A DNA stretch of 64,000 nucleotides from Streptomyces toxytricini (lineage in GTDB: Bacteria > Actinomycetota > Actinomycetes > Streptomycetales > Streptomycetaceae): the NCBI RefSeq assembly GCF_014649915.1, contig NZ_BMTY01000006.1, forward strand, positions 165,621 to 229,620, given 5' to 3'. The notes under the pieces are model-generated. The model was not told the DNA's origin and ran no database searches. It saw only the letters and a list, made by a program, of their open reading frames with translations. Each line of letters starts with the position of its first letter. Position 1 is the first letter of the stretch. Made by a program: the position numbers and the translations under genes. Positions 47,960 through 57,413 of the stretch are shown one piece after another.

Positions 47960-48706
47960 CCCTCAAACACCAGGCACTCGACTCGCTGTCCTGCCGGCGC
48001 GACCGGTCGAAGAAGCCGGCCCGGACGCCACGGGCTCCCGAGACCTCGGCATCGACAGCAGCCGCACCGACCAGCCGTTCCGCGAGGCCGCCGCCCAGGA
48101 CGTCCATGACCTTCCGCGCCGTCGGCGCCCCGCACATCGAGGTCCGGCCCACCGCCCTCCACCGGTACCCGCCCGGCCGGAAACCAGGAGACGGGGCACC
48201 CTCGCCAGGGCAACCCTGGCCGGCGAGGGCGCCGAACACCTTGAGCGCAAAAGAACTGCTGGTCAGCGCGCCGGACGCATGACCGGTGAGAAGTTGTCCC
48301 GACGGGTGGCGCACCGCCGGGTCGGCGGGCGGCCCGGGGCGCCCAAACCTGCGGGAACGGGCCGCTCGGGGCGTCGGTACCGGTACCGGTCCCGCGCGCC
48401 GCGCACCGGTACGTCGCCATGCTCCCGCGTAGTCGGGAGGTCCGTCGGCCCGCCGTCCGGTCCGCCCGTCACCCCGGGCCTCGCGGCCCGCACCGGTCCA
48501 CCGCCCTCTGCCGCCGCCGACCCGCCGCCACGTGCCCGTCCCGCCGGTCGGGGCCGCGGTGTGCCGGGGGCCCGGTTACTCCGTTCCGGTCGGATCGTTG
48601 TATCGGCGGGTGCTCCCGACGCCACCGCTGCCGGTCGCGCCCCGATGCCAGGGGCCCCGTACAACAGGGCCGGCCGCCCCGTACCGCCCGCCCCCGGGAG
48701 GACCCC
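47960..48706. other. Large gap upstream of the decarboxylase gene
   Basis: About 750 bases without a convincing gene. It contains a bulged hairpin (CCCTCG CCAGGG at 48199-48210 against CCCTGG and CGAGGG at 48214-48229), a GGTACCGGTACCGGT tandem near 48375, and fragments of open frame with no recognisable domain. I found no TTAGGTTAGG-type iron box. It may be a decayed gene plus the promoter of the downstream pair. Confidence 0.5.
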
Positions 48707-50098
48707 ATGACCGCGCCGCCCGGACCGCCGCTGCCCCCGCTCGCCGGAGGCACGGACGGCCCCGACGCCCTGCGTCCGCTCCTCGACACCGTTCTCGACG
48801 CCCTCGCCGCCGGGGCCCGCGCCAGGTCCGGGCCCCTTCCCGCCGGCGGCCCGGAGGCCGTCGGCGCCGACGTCACCGCCGCGCTCGGGGCGCTCCTGCC
48901 CGAGCGCGGCACCGGCCCGGACGAAGCGCTCCGCACGCTCGTGGGCGTCCTGGCGCGCGGCGCCGCCGACCCCGCCCACCCGCTGTGCGCCGGGCACCTC
49001 CACGGGCCGCCCCTCGCCGTCGCCGCCGCGGCCGACCTCGCCGCCTGCGCCCTCAACCCCTCCCTGGACTCCTGGGACCAGGCCCCCGCCGCCTCCGCCG
49101 CCGAAGCCCTCCTCACGCGCACCCTGGCCGCCGAGCTCTACCCCACCGCGCAACCCGACGCCCTCATCACCACCGGCGGCACCGAAGCCAACCAGCTCGC
49201 CCTGCTGCTCGCCCGCGAACGCCACGGCCCCCGCCTCACCGTCATCCACGGAGCCAACGCCCACCACTCCATCCCCCGCGCCGCCTGGCTCCTCGGACTG
49301 CCTCCCACGACCGCCCTTCCCACCCCGGCCGGCGTCCTCGACCCCCGTCACGTGCACGACCTCCTCGCCCGCACCCCCGGACCCGCCCTCGTCACCGCCA
49401 CCGCAGGCACCACAGACGCCGGGCTCATCGACCCCCTCGACGCCCTCGCCGACGTCTGTGCGCACCACGGGGCCGAACTCCACGTCGACGCCGCCTACGC
49501 CGGCCCCCTCGCCCTCACGCTGCGGCACCGACATCTCCTCGCCGGCCTCCACCGCGCCCAGTCCATCACCATCGACCTGCACAAACTCGGCTGGCAGCCC
49601 GTCCCCGCCGGCCTCCTCGCCGTCCCCGACACAGCCCACCTGAGCCCGCTCGCCCACCAGGCCGACTACCTCAACGCCGCCGACGACACCGAAGCAGGCC
49701 TGCCCGACCTCCTCGGCCGCTCGCTGCGCACCACCCGCCGCCCCGACGCCCTCAAGATCGCCGCCACCCTCCGGGCCCTCGGCCGCGACGGCCTCACCCG
49801 CCTCATCGACCACACCCTCGGCCTCGCCCGCCACCTCGCCGAGCTCGTCGACGCCCACCCCGCCTTCACGCTCCACGCACCCCCCACCCTCACCACCGTC
49901 CTCTTCCGGCCCACCCGCGCCACCGACGCGGAGACCGCGGACCTCCGCCGCGCCCTCCTCCACGACGGCCGCGCCGTCCTCGGCCGGGCCACCGCCGACG
50001 GCCGCCTCTGGCTGAAAGCGACGCTCCTCAACCCGCACACCACCCCACAGGACCTCACCACCCTCCTCACCCTCCTGGAAGGCAGCACCCCCCGATGA
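48707..50098 (+). CDS. PLP-dependent decarboxylase (DesA/group II type)
   Basis: A 463-residue decarboxylase with ribosome site GGGAGGA. It has TTGGTEANQLALLLARER, GANAHHSIPRAAWLLGLP (His stacking on PLP), TATAGTTDAGLIDPLDALAD, LHVDAAYAGPLAL and the PLP lysine in ITIDLHKLGWQPVPAGLL. Members decarboxylate lysine, ornithine, diaminobutyrate or aromatic amino acids. The coupled N-hydroxylase downstream suggests a diamine product (cadaverine or putrescine) as in hydroxamate siderophore synthesis. Substrate is inferred. Confidence 0.87.
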   Translation: MTAPPGPPLPPLAGGTDGPDALRPLLDTVLDALAAGARARSGPLPAGGPEAVGADVTAALGALLPERGTGPDEALRTLVGVLARGAADPAHPLCAGHLHGPPLAVAAAADLAACALNPSLDSWDQAPAASAAEALLTRTLAAELYPTAQPDALITTGGTEANQLALLLARERHGPRLTVIHGANAHHSIPRAAWLLGLPPTTALPTPAGVLDPRHVHDLLARTPGPALVTATAGTTDAGLIDPLDALADVCAHHGAELHVDAAYAGPLALTLRHRHLLAGLHRAQSITIDLHKLGWQPVPAGLLAVPDTAHLSPLAHQADYLNAADDTEAGLPDLLGRSLRTTRRPDALKIAATLRALGRDGLTRLIDHTLGLARHLAELVDAHPAFTLHAPPTLTTVLFRPTRATDAETADLRRALLHDGRAVLGRATADGRLWLKATLLNPHTTPQDLTTLLTLLEGSTPR

Positions 50099-51504
50099 CC
50101 GCCCACCTCGATGCACCCCACGACCTCGTCGGAATCGGCATCGGTCCCTTCAACCTGTCCCTCGCCGCCCTCGCCGACGGCCTGCCCCGCCACGGAGCCG
50201 CCCCCCTCACCACCGCCTTCTACGACGAACGCCCCCACTTCCGCTGGCACCCGGGGCTCCTCATCGACGGCACCACCCTCCAAGTCCCGTACCTCGCGGA
50301 CCTCGTCACCCTCGCCGATCCCACCAGCCCCTGGAGCTTCCTCAACCACCTCAAGAACAGAGAGCGCCTCTACCCCTTCTACTTCGCCCAGCAGTTCCAC
50401 ATCCAGCGCACCGAATACGACGCCTACTGCCGCTGGGTGGCCGAAAGCCTCCCCGGCCTCCACTTCGGCCACCAGGTCGACGCCGTCCGCTGGAACCCCG
50501 AGCACGACCTCTTCGAGATCGACTACACCCGCCTCGGCAGCCACGGCGAAGCCGAAGCCCTCGGCCGCACCCACGCCCGCCACCTCGCCCTCGGCATCGG
50601 CACCGCCCCCCACGTCCCCGACCCGCTCCGCCCGCTCGCCGAAGCGCCCACCGTCCCCGTGATCCACTCCGCGGACTACCTCGACAACCGCACCCGCATC
50701 CTCGGCGCCGACCACATCACCGTCATCGGCTCGGGCCAGTCCGGAGCCGAGATCTTCCTCGACCTCCTCCGCGCCCGCCCCGCAGGCCGCGAACGCCTCA
50801 CCTGGCTCGCCCGCACCCCCTCCTTCGCACCCATGGAGTACAGCAAGCTCGGCCTCGAACACTTCACCCCCGACTACACCCACTACTTCCACGCCCTCCC
50901 CGAGCCCGTCCGCGACCGCCTGCTCCCCGCCCAGTGGCAGCTCCACAAGGGCATCGACACCGCCACCATCGCCGCCATCCACCACGAGCTGTACAGCCGC
51001 AGCCTCCACGGCGGCTGGCCCGACACCGTCCTCACCCCCGGCGTCACCGTCCGCACCGCAGGCCGCATCGCCACCACCAAAATCGAACTGCACCTGGAGC
51101 ACGCCGACCAGGGCACCCGCTCCCGCCTCACCACCGACGCCGTCGTCCTCGCCACCGGCTACCGCGAACGCCCCCTCCAGCGCCTCCTGGCCGGCCTCGA
51201 CCCCTACCTCCGCAAGGACTCCTCCGGCCGGCCCCGCGTCGACCGCAGCCACCGGATGGTCCTCGACCCCGCCGTCACCGGCACCGTCTTCGTCCAGAAC
51301 GGCGAACGCCACACCCACGGCGTCGGCGCCCCCGACCTCGGCCTCGCCGCCTGGCGCAGCGCCACCATCCTCAACACCCTCACCGGCGCCACCCCCTACC
51401 CCCAGCCCGCCCGCACCGCGTTCACCACCTTCGGCCTCGAACCCCGCCCGGAACCGCAACCCCAGCCCACCGTCGAACTCCGCCCCCTCGCCGACCACGC
51501 CTGA
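50095..51504 (+). CDS. Lysine/ornithine (diamine) N-monooxygenase family protein
   Basis: A 469-residue flavin- and NADPH-dependent N-hydroxylase (DesB/AlcA/IucD type). FAD binds at DLVGIGIGPFNLSLAALADG, the substrate side has FRWHPGLLIDGTTLQVPYL, NADPH binds at ITVIGSGQSGAEIFLDLL and the C-terminal ATGY motif is VVLATGYRERPLQ. The ATG overlaps the decarboxylase stop (ATGA). Together the two would make an N-hydroxy-diamine. The acyltransferase and IucA/IucC-type synthetase that normally follow are absent; the next gene is unrelated. Confidence 0.9.
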   Translation: MTAHLDAPHDLVGIGIGPFNLSLAALADGLPRHGAAPLTTAFYDERPHFRWHPGLLIDGTTLQVPYLADLVTLADPTSPWSFLNHLKNRERLYPFYFAQQFHIQRTEYDAYCRWVAESLPGLHFGHQVDAVRWNPEHDLFEIDYTRLGSHGEAEALGRTHARHLALGIGTAPHVPDPLRPLAEAPTVPVIHSADYLDNRTRILGADHITVIGSGQSGAEIFLDLLRARPAGRERLTWLARTPSFAPMEYSKLGLEHFTPDYTHYFHALPEPVRDRLLPAQWQLHKGIDTATIAAIHHELYSRSLHGGWPDTVLTPGVTVRTAGRIATTKIELHLEHADQGTRSRLTTDAVVLATGYRERPLQRLLAGLDPYLRKDSSGRPRVDRSHRMVLDPAVTGTVFVQNGERHTHGVGAPDLGLAAWRSATILNTLTGATPYPQPARTAFTTFGLEPRPEPQPQPTVELRPLADHA

Positions 51505-51613
51505 GCCCCCGGACACCCGACCGGCCGGGACCCGGGCCCCGGCCGGAAAACCATGCGGCGCTCCAACCGGACAGACCTAGACTGACGAGCGGAAACACGG
51601 CGGGGGAGCAGTC

Positions 51614-52897
51614 ATGCAGACGGATGGACACGCGAGCGGCGCGGGGGACGGCCCTCTGGCCGCCGCCGCCAGGGCCGGCGACAAGCTCCGCGTGAAGCAG
51701 ATCCTGGAGGAACGCGACGGCCGGCCCTACGAGGGCGCCGACGACGCGACCGCAGCCTTCACCGCGGCCGTCCAGGCCTTGCACACCGACATCGCCGACA
51801 CGCTGCTCAGACTCGGCGCCCAGCCCGGCGAAGTCGACCCGGACGCGCTTCCGTCGCTGCGCGAGGCCGTCGACTTCGGCTCGCCCGGACTGGTCGACGT
51901 CCTCACGCGCACCGGCCTGCGGGACAGGTACCCGACGCCCGAGCTGATCGGCATGCGGGATCTCGCACGTGCCTGGCACGAGGCCGGTACCGAAGCCGAG
52001 CTGCGCCGCCGCACCGGCTCGTCGGACGCCATCGCCCGCACCCGCGTCCAGGACGACGAGTACTACACCGTCGGCGAACTCACCCTGGGCGGGATGACCG
52101 TGCGGGACGGGCACGGGGCGATCCTCACCCGTCTCGAGGAGGTGCTCGGTATCCGCACCTCGTGCGAAGAGCTCATCGCCCGCGCCCTGGAACGCGACGA
52201 GGACCACACGGCGTGGGGCCGAGCCGCGATCGAGCTCTCCCACCGGCGGGAGAAGGAAGTCTGGGCCGCCGCCGAATCCCTGCGGGCCGACACGGACCCC
52301 TTCCGCCGACTGTTCGGAGCCGAACTGATGCGGCTGTTAGAACTCTTCGCCGACAGCCACGACGAGGAGTTCTGCGTCCTCGCGGTTGCCGCCCTCACGG
52401 ACTGGTCGGCCGAGGAGACGAACAGTGCCGTCCTCGCGGAGGTGCTGTACGGCCTCTTCTCGTATCAAGGGCCTCGTGCCGAAGCCGCCCTCCTGGCGCA
52501 TCTCGGCCACCACGAGCCCGGCGTCCGGCGAGCGGTGGCCGCCGGCCTCGGCACGCCCCTGGACCGCAAGCACCTCTCCGACGGGGCCCGCGAGGGACTC
52601 CTGAGGCTGATGAACGACCTGGACACCGGCGTGACGATCGCAGCCTGCCGCAGCGCCGCCGACGTCGCGAACGGCGATCCGGAACTGACCGACGCGATGG
52701 CGGCCCTCCTAGACCACCCCGAGCGCCAGGTCCGGCTCGAAGCCGTCCACGGTCTCGCACTTCACGAAGACGAACGGTGCGTGGAAGCCGCGAACCGGCT
52801 CGGACCGCCGCGCCCCGGCTTCCACGAGGAGGAGTACTACTGCCTCGAAGCAGCGTGGCGGTACGAATGGCACCGCGAGAAGAAGGCACGGACCTGA
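51614..52897 (+). CDS. HEAT/ankyrin-like repeat protein with a TTA codon
   Basis: A 427-residue soluble protein made of helical repeats. The N-terminal ~100 residues (AAARAGDKLRVKQILEERDG, LHTDIADTLLRLGAQPG) resemble ankyrin repeats. The rest resembles HEAT repeats (AEAALLAHLGHHEPGVRRAVAAGLG, AALLDHPERQVRLEAVHGLALH). Such proteins are scaffolds; no catalytic motif is seen. Codon 242 (52337-52339, in LMRLLELF) is TTA, the only one I noticed in a recognised gene here, so translation would depend on the bldA tRNA. Base composition is slightly less biased than its neighbours, hinting at later acquisition. Confidence 0.83.
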   Translation: MQTDGHASGAGDGPLAAAARAGDKLRVKQILEERDGRPYEGADDATAAFTAAVQALHTDIADTLLRLGAQPGEVDPDALPSLREAVDFGSPGLVDVLTRTGLRDRYPTPELIGMRDLARAWHEAGTEAELRRRTGSSDAIARTRVQDDEYYTVGELTLGGMTVRDGHGAILTRLEEVLGIRTSCEELIARALERDEDHTAWGRAAIELSHRREKEVWAAAESLRADTDPFRRLFGAELMRLLELFADSHDEEFCVLAVAALTDWSAEETNSAVLAEVLYGLFSYQGPRAEAALLAHLGHHEPGVRRAVAAGLGTPLDRKHLSDGAREGLLRLMNDLDTGVTIAACRSAADVANGDPELTDAMAALLDHPERQVRLEAVHGLALHEDERCVEAANRLGPPRPGFHEEEYYCLEAAWRYEWHREKKART

Positions 52898-52943
52898 CCA
52901 GACGCGCATCCTGCCGGCGCATATGTCAGGGCGGCGACGGTGG

Positions 52944-52984
52944 CCCGGTCCGGTGCCGGCGCCGAACGCCGCCACCGGACCGGG
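52944..52984. terminator. Hairpin between convergent HEAT and nucleotidase genes
   Basis: CCCGGTCCGGTG (52944-52955) pairs with CACCGGACCGGG (52973-52984); after one C/C mismatch, CGGCG pairs with CGCCG around CCGAA. It can serve both strands. Confidence 0.8.
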
Positions 52985-52990
52985 ACGCCG

Positions 52991-54793
52991 CTAGAACACC
53001 GGCACGCCGGCCCGCGTCAGCCGCCACCCCACCGACGCGAACCCCGCCGGATCGACCGTGCCCTTCGCCTTCACCCACGAAATGATCGTGTTCCGGATCT
53101 CATCCGAGTTCGCCCACACCTGCTTCGCCCCCGCCACGTGCGGGAACGCCCCGCCGCCCGACGCCCGGTAGTTGTTCACCGCCAGCACGAACCGCTCCTG
53201 CGGGTCCACCGGCCGCCCCGCGAACGACAACCCGGTGATCCGGGAGCCGACCGGCTGCGCGATGTCCACGTCGTAGACCAGCCCGTACACGGCGTCGTAG
53301 TTGTAGTCCGGAATCCCCTCCGCGTTCGTCAGCTTCGCCGGGTCCACCACCGCGTCCGGCGCCGTCCGCACGAAGTACCGGGCCGAGTACTCCAGGTACT
53401 CCTTCACCTGCGCACCCGTCAGGACCCGCGCCTCCAGCGTGTTCTCGAATGGGTACAGGCCCGCCGCGTCCCGCAGCGTCACCTTTCCCTGCGGGATCAC
53501 CGCCGTCCGCGAGAAGCACGACGCCTGCGACAGCACCGGCAGCGCGGCCCACTCCGTACCGGCCAGCGCCCCCTTCACCGTCTCCGCCTGCACGTGGTTG
53601 ATGAGGTCGATGATCGGGACGTCCTTCACCGGGCCCTCCGCCGACGACATCGCCTGCGTCGACGTGCCGATCACCTGGTTGACGTACTCGACCACCTTCC
53701 GGTGCTCGTCCGACAGCAGCCGCACGATCTTCGGGTCCTCCGGCACCGTGTTCGAGTTCAGGACCTTCGCCGACACCGAAGCCACCGACCAGCGGCCCCG
53801 CTCCCACGACAGCTCGAAGTCGAACAGCGTCAGCCGCTGCCCCCACTTCAGCGGCTCCGACAGCACCACGTCCTTGCCGGTCGCCTTGTTCCGCACCCGG
53901 TACTCCGGTATCTCCGTGTGCGCGTGCCCGACCAGGATCGCGTCGATCCCCGGCACCTGCTCCGCGACCAGGCCCGCCGCGTTCTCCACGTACGGCAGCT
54001 GGTCCCCGTACGACGACGTCCCGCTCGACCCGGAGTGCGCCGACACGATCACCACGTCGGCGCCCATCGACCGCAGCCGCGGCACGTACTTCGCCGCCTG
54101 CTCCTCCAGGCCGGGGAACGCCATCTTCCCCTGCACGTGCGCCTTGTCCCAGATCGCGATGCCCGGGTTCGTCAGGCCCAGGACCGCCACCTTCACGTCC
54201 CGCCCGTGCGGAGTCCGCAGCCGGTGCATGCTGTACGGGGGGAACGCCGGCCGCAGCGACCGCGCGTCCACCGCGTTCGCCCCGAGCAGCGGGAAGTCGC
54301 ACTGCTCCTGGAACTTCCGCAGCACCGGGATGCCGTAGTTGAACTCGTGGTTCCCCAGCGCCGCCGCGTCGTAGCCGATCGCGTTCATCGCCTGCGCCAT
54401 CGGATGCACCGGACCGCGCCGCGCGGTGATCGGGTCCACCTTGGCGTAGTAGTACGAAAGCTGCGTCCCCTGGATCGTGTCACCGGCGTCGATCAGCAGC
54501 GTGTTGCGCCGCCCCTTCTCCGCCCGCACCTGCTCCACCAGCGTCGAGATCTTCGCCAGGCCCACGTCGTTGTGCGCCTTGTCGTCGAACTCGCGGTCCG
54601 TGAAGTAGTCCCAGTTGAAGACGTTCCCGTGCAGGTCCGTCGTCCCCATCACCGTGAACGCGTACGTCCGCCCCGGCCGCGATCCCGGCGCCGACGGCGC
54701 CGCGGCCGCCGGCGCCGCAGCCGCCCCCGTCCATGCCACTGCCGCACCCGTCACGGCAGACGAGCCCAAAAACGCCCTGCGGTCCAACCCCAT
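52991..54793 (-). CDS. Tat-exported 5'-nucleotidase/metallophosphoesterase
   Basis: A 600-residue secreted enzyme. The start at 54793 (MGLDRRAFLGSSAVTGAA) has GGGAG upstream and places a twin-arginine signal (DRRAFLG) at the N-terminus. The metal-binding motifs are TTDLHGNVFNW, DAGDTIQGTQL, LGNHEFNYG, VIVSAHSG and VGHAHTEIP. The C-terminal nucleotidase domain binds the substrate (AVNNYRASGGGAFPH). It likely dephosphorylates external nucleotides or 2',3'-cyclic nucleotides for phosphate or nucleoside uptake. Confidence 0.93.
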   Translation of the reverse strand: MGLDRRAFLGSSAVTGAAVAWTGAAAAPAAAAPSAPGSRPGRTYAFTVMGTTDLHGNVFNWDYFTDREFDDKAHNDVGLAKISTLVEQVRAEKGRRNTLLIDAGDTIQGTQLSYYYAKVDPITARRGPVHPMAQAMNAIGYDAAALGNHEFNYGIPVLRKFQEQCDFPLLGANAVDARSLRPAFPPYSMHRLRTPHGRDVKVAVLGLTNPGIAIWDKAHVQGKMAFPGLEEQAAKYVPRLRSMGADVVIVSAHSGSSGTSSYGDQLPYVENAAGLVAEQVPGIDAILVGHAHTEIPEYRVRNKATGKDVVLSEPLKWGQRLTLFDFELSWERGRWSVASVSAKVLNSNTVPEDPKIVRLLSDEHRKVVEYVNQVIGTSTQAMSSAEGPVKDVPIIDLINHVQAETVKGALAGTEWAALPVLSQASCFSRTAVIPQGKVTLRDAAGLYPFENTLEARVLTGAQVKEYLEYSARYFVRTAPDAVVDPAKLTNAEGIPDYNYDAVYGLVYDVDIAQPVGSRITGLSFAGRPVDPQERFVLAVNNYRASGGGAFPHVAGAKQVWANSDEIRNTIISWVKAKGTVDPAGFASVGWRLTRAGVPVF

Positions 54794-54936
54794 ACCGAAC
54801 TCCCTGAGAGACGCACTGACCACGCTGACGACACCGACAACGCGCGTAGATTCTGACCCATCGGTAACAACCGGCAACACCCCCTCCGCACTCCGACTCC
54901 CCGCCACCCCGCCTCCGGAGTGTCAGAGTTGAACCC

Positions 54937-55638
54937 ATGACCACCGACACCGTGCACCAGCCCTACGGAACCCCCGACACCCCCCGCATCGCCGTCCGCG
55001 GCGAAGCACACCTCGAAGTCGACCCCGAAATCGCCCGCATCGGAGTCACCGTCACCGCGCGCGGCACCGACCGCCGCACCGCACTCGACGACCTCACCCG
55101 CCGCAACGCCGCCACCCTCGACCTCATCAAGACCTACGGCGACGCCGTCGAAAAACTCGAAACCGGCGCCTTCTCCATCACCCCCGAACCCACCCGCCAC
55201 GGCCGCGGCGAACGCATCCGCGCCTACCACGGCCGCGTCCACATCACCGCCGAACTCACCGACTTCACCGCCCTCGGCGAACTCACCACCCGCCTCGCCG
55301 ACCTCGAACTCACCCGCGTCGACGGCCCCTGGTGGGCGCTGCGCCCCACGTCGCCCGCCCACGCCGAAGCGCGCCGCCAGGCCGTCCTCGACGCCGTCCA
55401 GCGCGCCCGCGAATACGCCGACGCGCTCGGCGCCCGCCTCGCCGCCCTCGTCGAACTCGCCGACCTCGGCGCCGAGAACGCAGCCCCCATCGCCATGGCC
55501 GCCCCCGCCGGCACCATGCGCGCCATGGCCTTCGGCGCCGCCGAGGAAACCGCCCCGCCCCTCGACCTCGAACCCCAGCGCCAAACCGTCTACGCCCAGG
55601 TGAACGCCCGCTTCACCATGACCCCGCCGAGCCTCTGA
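54937..55638 (+). CDS. SIMPL/DUF541 domain protein
   Basis: A 233-residue protein of the SIMPL (DUF541) family. PRIAVRGEAHLEVDPEIARIGVTVTARGTDRRTAL opens the domain (seen in parts), and ARRQAVLDAVQRAREYADALGARLAALVELADLG is the typical helix-strand end. No signal peptide is seen, unlike many family members, so it is probably cytoplasmic. The function is unknown; some relatives bind signalling kinases or protect against oxidative stress. It is divergent from the nucleotidase. Confidence 0.85.
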   Translation: MTTDTVHQPYGTPDTPRIAVRGEAHLEVDPEIARIGVTVTARGTDRRTALDDLTRRNAATLDLIKTYGDAVEKLETGAFSITPEPTRHGRGERIRAYHGRVHITAELTDFTALGELTTRLADLELTRVDGPWWALRPTSPAHAEARRQAVLDAVQRAREYADALGARLAALVELADLGAENAAPIAMAAPAGTMRAMAFGAAEETAPPLDLEPQRQTVYAQVNARFTMTPPSL

Positions 55639-55684
55639 CGGACCGACGGAAAACAGCGCGGAAAACCGTACGAAAACCCACCCC

Positions 55685-55708
55685 GGGGGTGCTCATCAGA
55701 GCACCCCC
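55685..55708 (+). terminator. Hairpin after the SIMPL gene
   Basis: GGGGGTGCTC (55685-55694) pairs perfectly with GAGCACCCCC (55699-55708) around ATCA. Confidence 0.8.
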
Positions 55709-55719
55709 ACGCACATTCA

Positions 55720-55733
55720 ACAATTGTCAACAA
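55720..55733. promoter_or_regulatory. Overlapping palindromes upstream of pyk
   Basis: ACAATTGT (55720-55727) is a perfect palindrome and overlaps TTGTCAACAA (55724-55733), a TTGT-N2-ACAA site typical of GntR-family regulators. They lie 75-88 bases before the pyk ATG in an AT-rich patch unusual for this DNA. Confidence 0.45.
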
Positions 55734-55807
55734 CCCTTCGCCAAAGCGTTGTTGGGCAGACATCGGAAGCCCACTGCCTACCGCCGGGTAGGGCATACGC
55801 TCGCCTC

Positions 55808-57235
55808 ATGCGCCGAGCAAAAATCGTATGTACCCTGGGACCCGCCACCGACTCATACGACCAGATCAAAGCCCTGGTCGAAGCCGGAATGGACATCGCC
55901 CGCCTCAACCTCAGCCACGGCACCTACGCCGAGCACGAGGAGCGCTACCAGCGCGTGCGCAAGGCCTCCGACGAGACCGGCCGCAGCGTCGGCATCCTCG
56001 CCGACCTTCAAGGCCCGAAGATCCGCCTCGGACGCTTCGCCGAAGGACCCGTACTCCTTGAACGCGGCGACACCTTCACCGTCACCGTCGAGGACACCCC
56101 CGGCGACCGCCACACCTGCGGCACCACCTACAAGGGCCTCGCCGCCGACGTCACCCCCGGCGAACGCATCCTCGTCGACGACGGCCGCGTCACCCTCGAA
56201 GTCACCGCCGTCGACGGGCCCCGCGTCCGCACCCGCGTCATCGAAGGCGGCATGGTCTCCGACCACAAGGGGCTCAACCTCCCCGGCGTCGCCGTCTCCG
56301 TCCCCGCCCTCTCCGACAAGGACATCGACGACCTCCGCTGGGCGCTGCGCACCGGCGCCGACGTCATCGCCCTGTCCTTCGTCCGCACCGGCCGCGACAT
56401 CGACGACGTCCACCGCATCATGGACGAGGAAGGCCGCCGCCTCCCCGTCATCGCCAAAATCGAAAAGCCCCAGGCCGTCGAGAACATCGACGACATCGTG
56501 GCCGCCTTCGACGGCATCATGGTCGCCCGCGGCGACCTCGGTGTCGAAATGCCCCTGGAGCAGGTCCCGATCGTCCAGAAGCGCGCCATCAAGCTCGCCA
56601 AGCGCAACGCCAAACCGGTCATCGTCGCCACGCAGATGCTCGACTCGATGATCGACAACAGCCGGCCCACGCGAGCCGAGGCCTCCGACGTGGCCAACGC
56701 CGTCATCGACGGCACCGACGCCGTCATGCTCTCCGGCGAGACCAGCGTCGGCAAGTACCCCGTCGACACCGTCAAGACGATGTCCCGCATCGTCGAAGCC
56801 GCCGAAGAGGACATCCTCGCCAAGGGCCTCCCCCCGCTCACCGAGCGCAGCAAGCCCCGCACCCAGGGCGGAGCGGTCGCCCGCGCGGCCGCCGAGATGG
56901 GCGACTTCCTCGGCGCCAAGTTCCTCGTCGCCTTCACCCAGAGCGGCGACACGGTCCGCCGCCTCTCCCGGTACCGCTCACCCATCCCCCTCCTCGCCTT
57001 CACCCCCGACGCCGCGACCCGCTCCCAGCTCAACCTCACCTGGGGCGTCGAGACCTTCCTCGGCCCCCACGTCGACTCCACCGACGCGATGGTCGCCCAG
57101 GTCGAGGAAGAGCTCCTCCGCATCGGCCGCTGCGTCCCCGGCGACACCGTCGTCATCACCGCGGGCTCGCCCCCCGGCGTCACCGGCTCCACCAACCTCG
57201 TCCGCGTCCACCACATCGGCGACCCCGTCCGCTGA
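55808..57235 (+). CDS. pyk: Pyruvate kinase
   Basis: A 475-residue glycolytic enzyme that makes pyruvate and ATP from PEP and ADP. The start MRRAKIVCTLGPATDSYDQI is at 55808. Further motifs are ARLNLSHGTYAEHEERYQ, DLQGPKIRLGRF, the active-site IAKIEKPQAVENIDDIV, DGIMVARGDLGVEMP, ATQMLDSMIDNSRPTRAE and DGTDAVMLSGETSVGKYP. A -10-like TACGCT (55796-55801) ends six bases before the ATG and no ribosome site is visible, so the mRNA may be leaderless. It ends at a 10-bp hairpin. Confidence 0.96.
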   Translation: MRRAKIVCTLGPATDSYDQIKALVEAGMDIARLNLSHGTYAEHEERYQRVRKASDETGRSVGILADLQGPKIRLGRFAEGPVLLERGDTFTVTVEDTPGDRHTCGTTYKGLAADVTPGERILVDDGRVTLEVTAVDGPRVRTRVIEGGMVSDHKGLNLPGVAVSVPALSDKDIDDLRWALRTGADVIALSFVRTGRDIDDVHRIMDEEGRRLPVIAKIEKPQAVENIDDIVAAFDGIMVARGDLGVEMPLEQVPIVQKRAIKLAKRNAKPVIVATQMLDSMIDNSRPTRAEASDVANAVIDGTDAVMLSGETSVGKYPVDTVKTMSRIVEAAEEDILAKGLPPLTERSKPRTQGGAVARAAAEMGDFLGAKFLVAFTQSGDTVRRLSRYRSPIPLLAFTPDAATRSQLNLTWGVETFLGPHVDSTDAMVAQVEEELLRIGRCVPGDTVVITAGSPPGVTGSTNLVRVHHIGDPVR

Positions 57236-57257
57236 CGCGCACACCAGGCACCCCGCA

Positions 57258-57286
57258 CGCCCCCGCCACCACCTCCGGCGGGGGCG
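57258..57286 (+). terminator. Hairpin after pyk
   Basis: CGCCCCCGCC (57258-57267) pairs with GGCGGGGGCG (57277-57286) with a nine-base loop. Confidence 0.7.
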
Positions 57287-57413
57287 CCCGCACGTCCCCT
57301 GGCAACAATCCGCCACCACTGCGCCGGAACCACTGCGTCACCGCCCCGGCACCCGGCACAATCCCCGCGACGACCACGGAACACCCGGCTCGACCCACCC
57401 CCTGGAGAAGCCC

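Noticed and set aside
48240..48706. DmdR1/IdeR iron box upstream of the decarboxylase pair
   Set aside because: I looked for TTAGGTTAGGCT-like sequence and found none, so iron control is not claimed.
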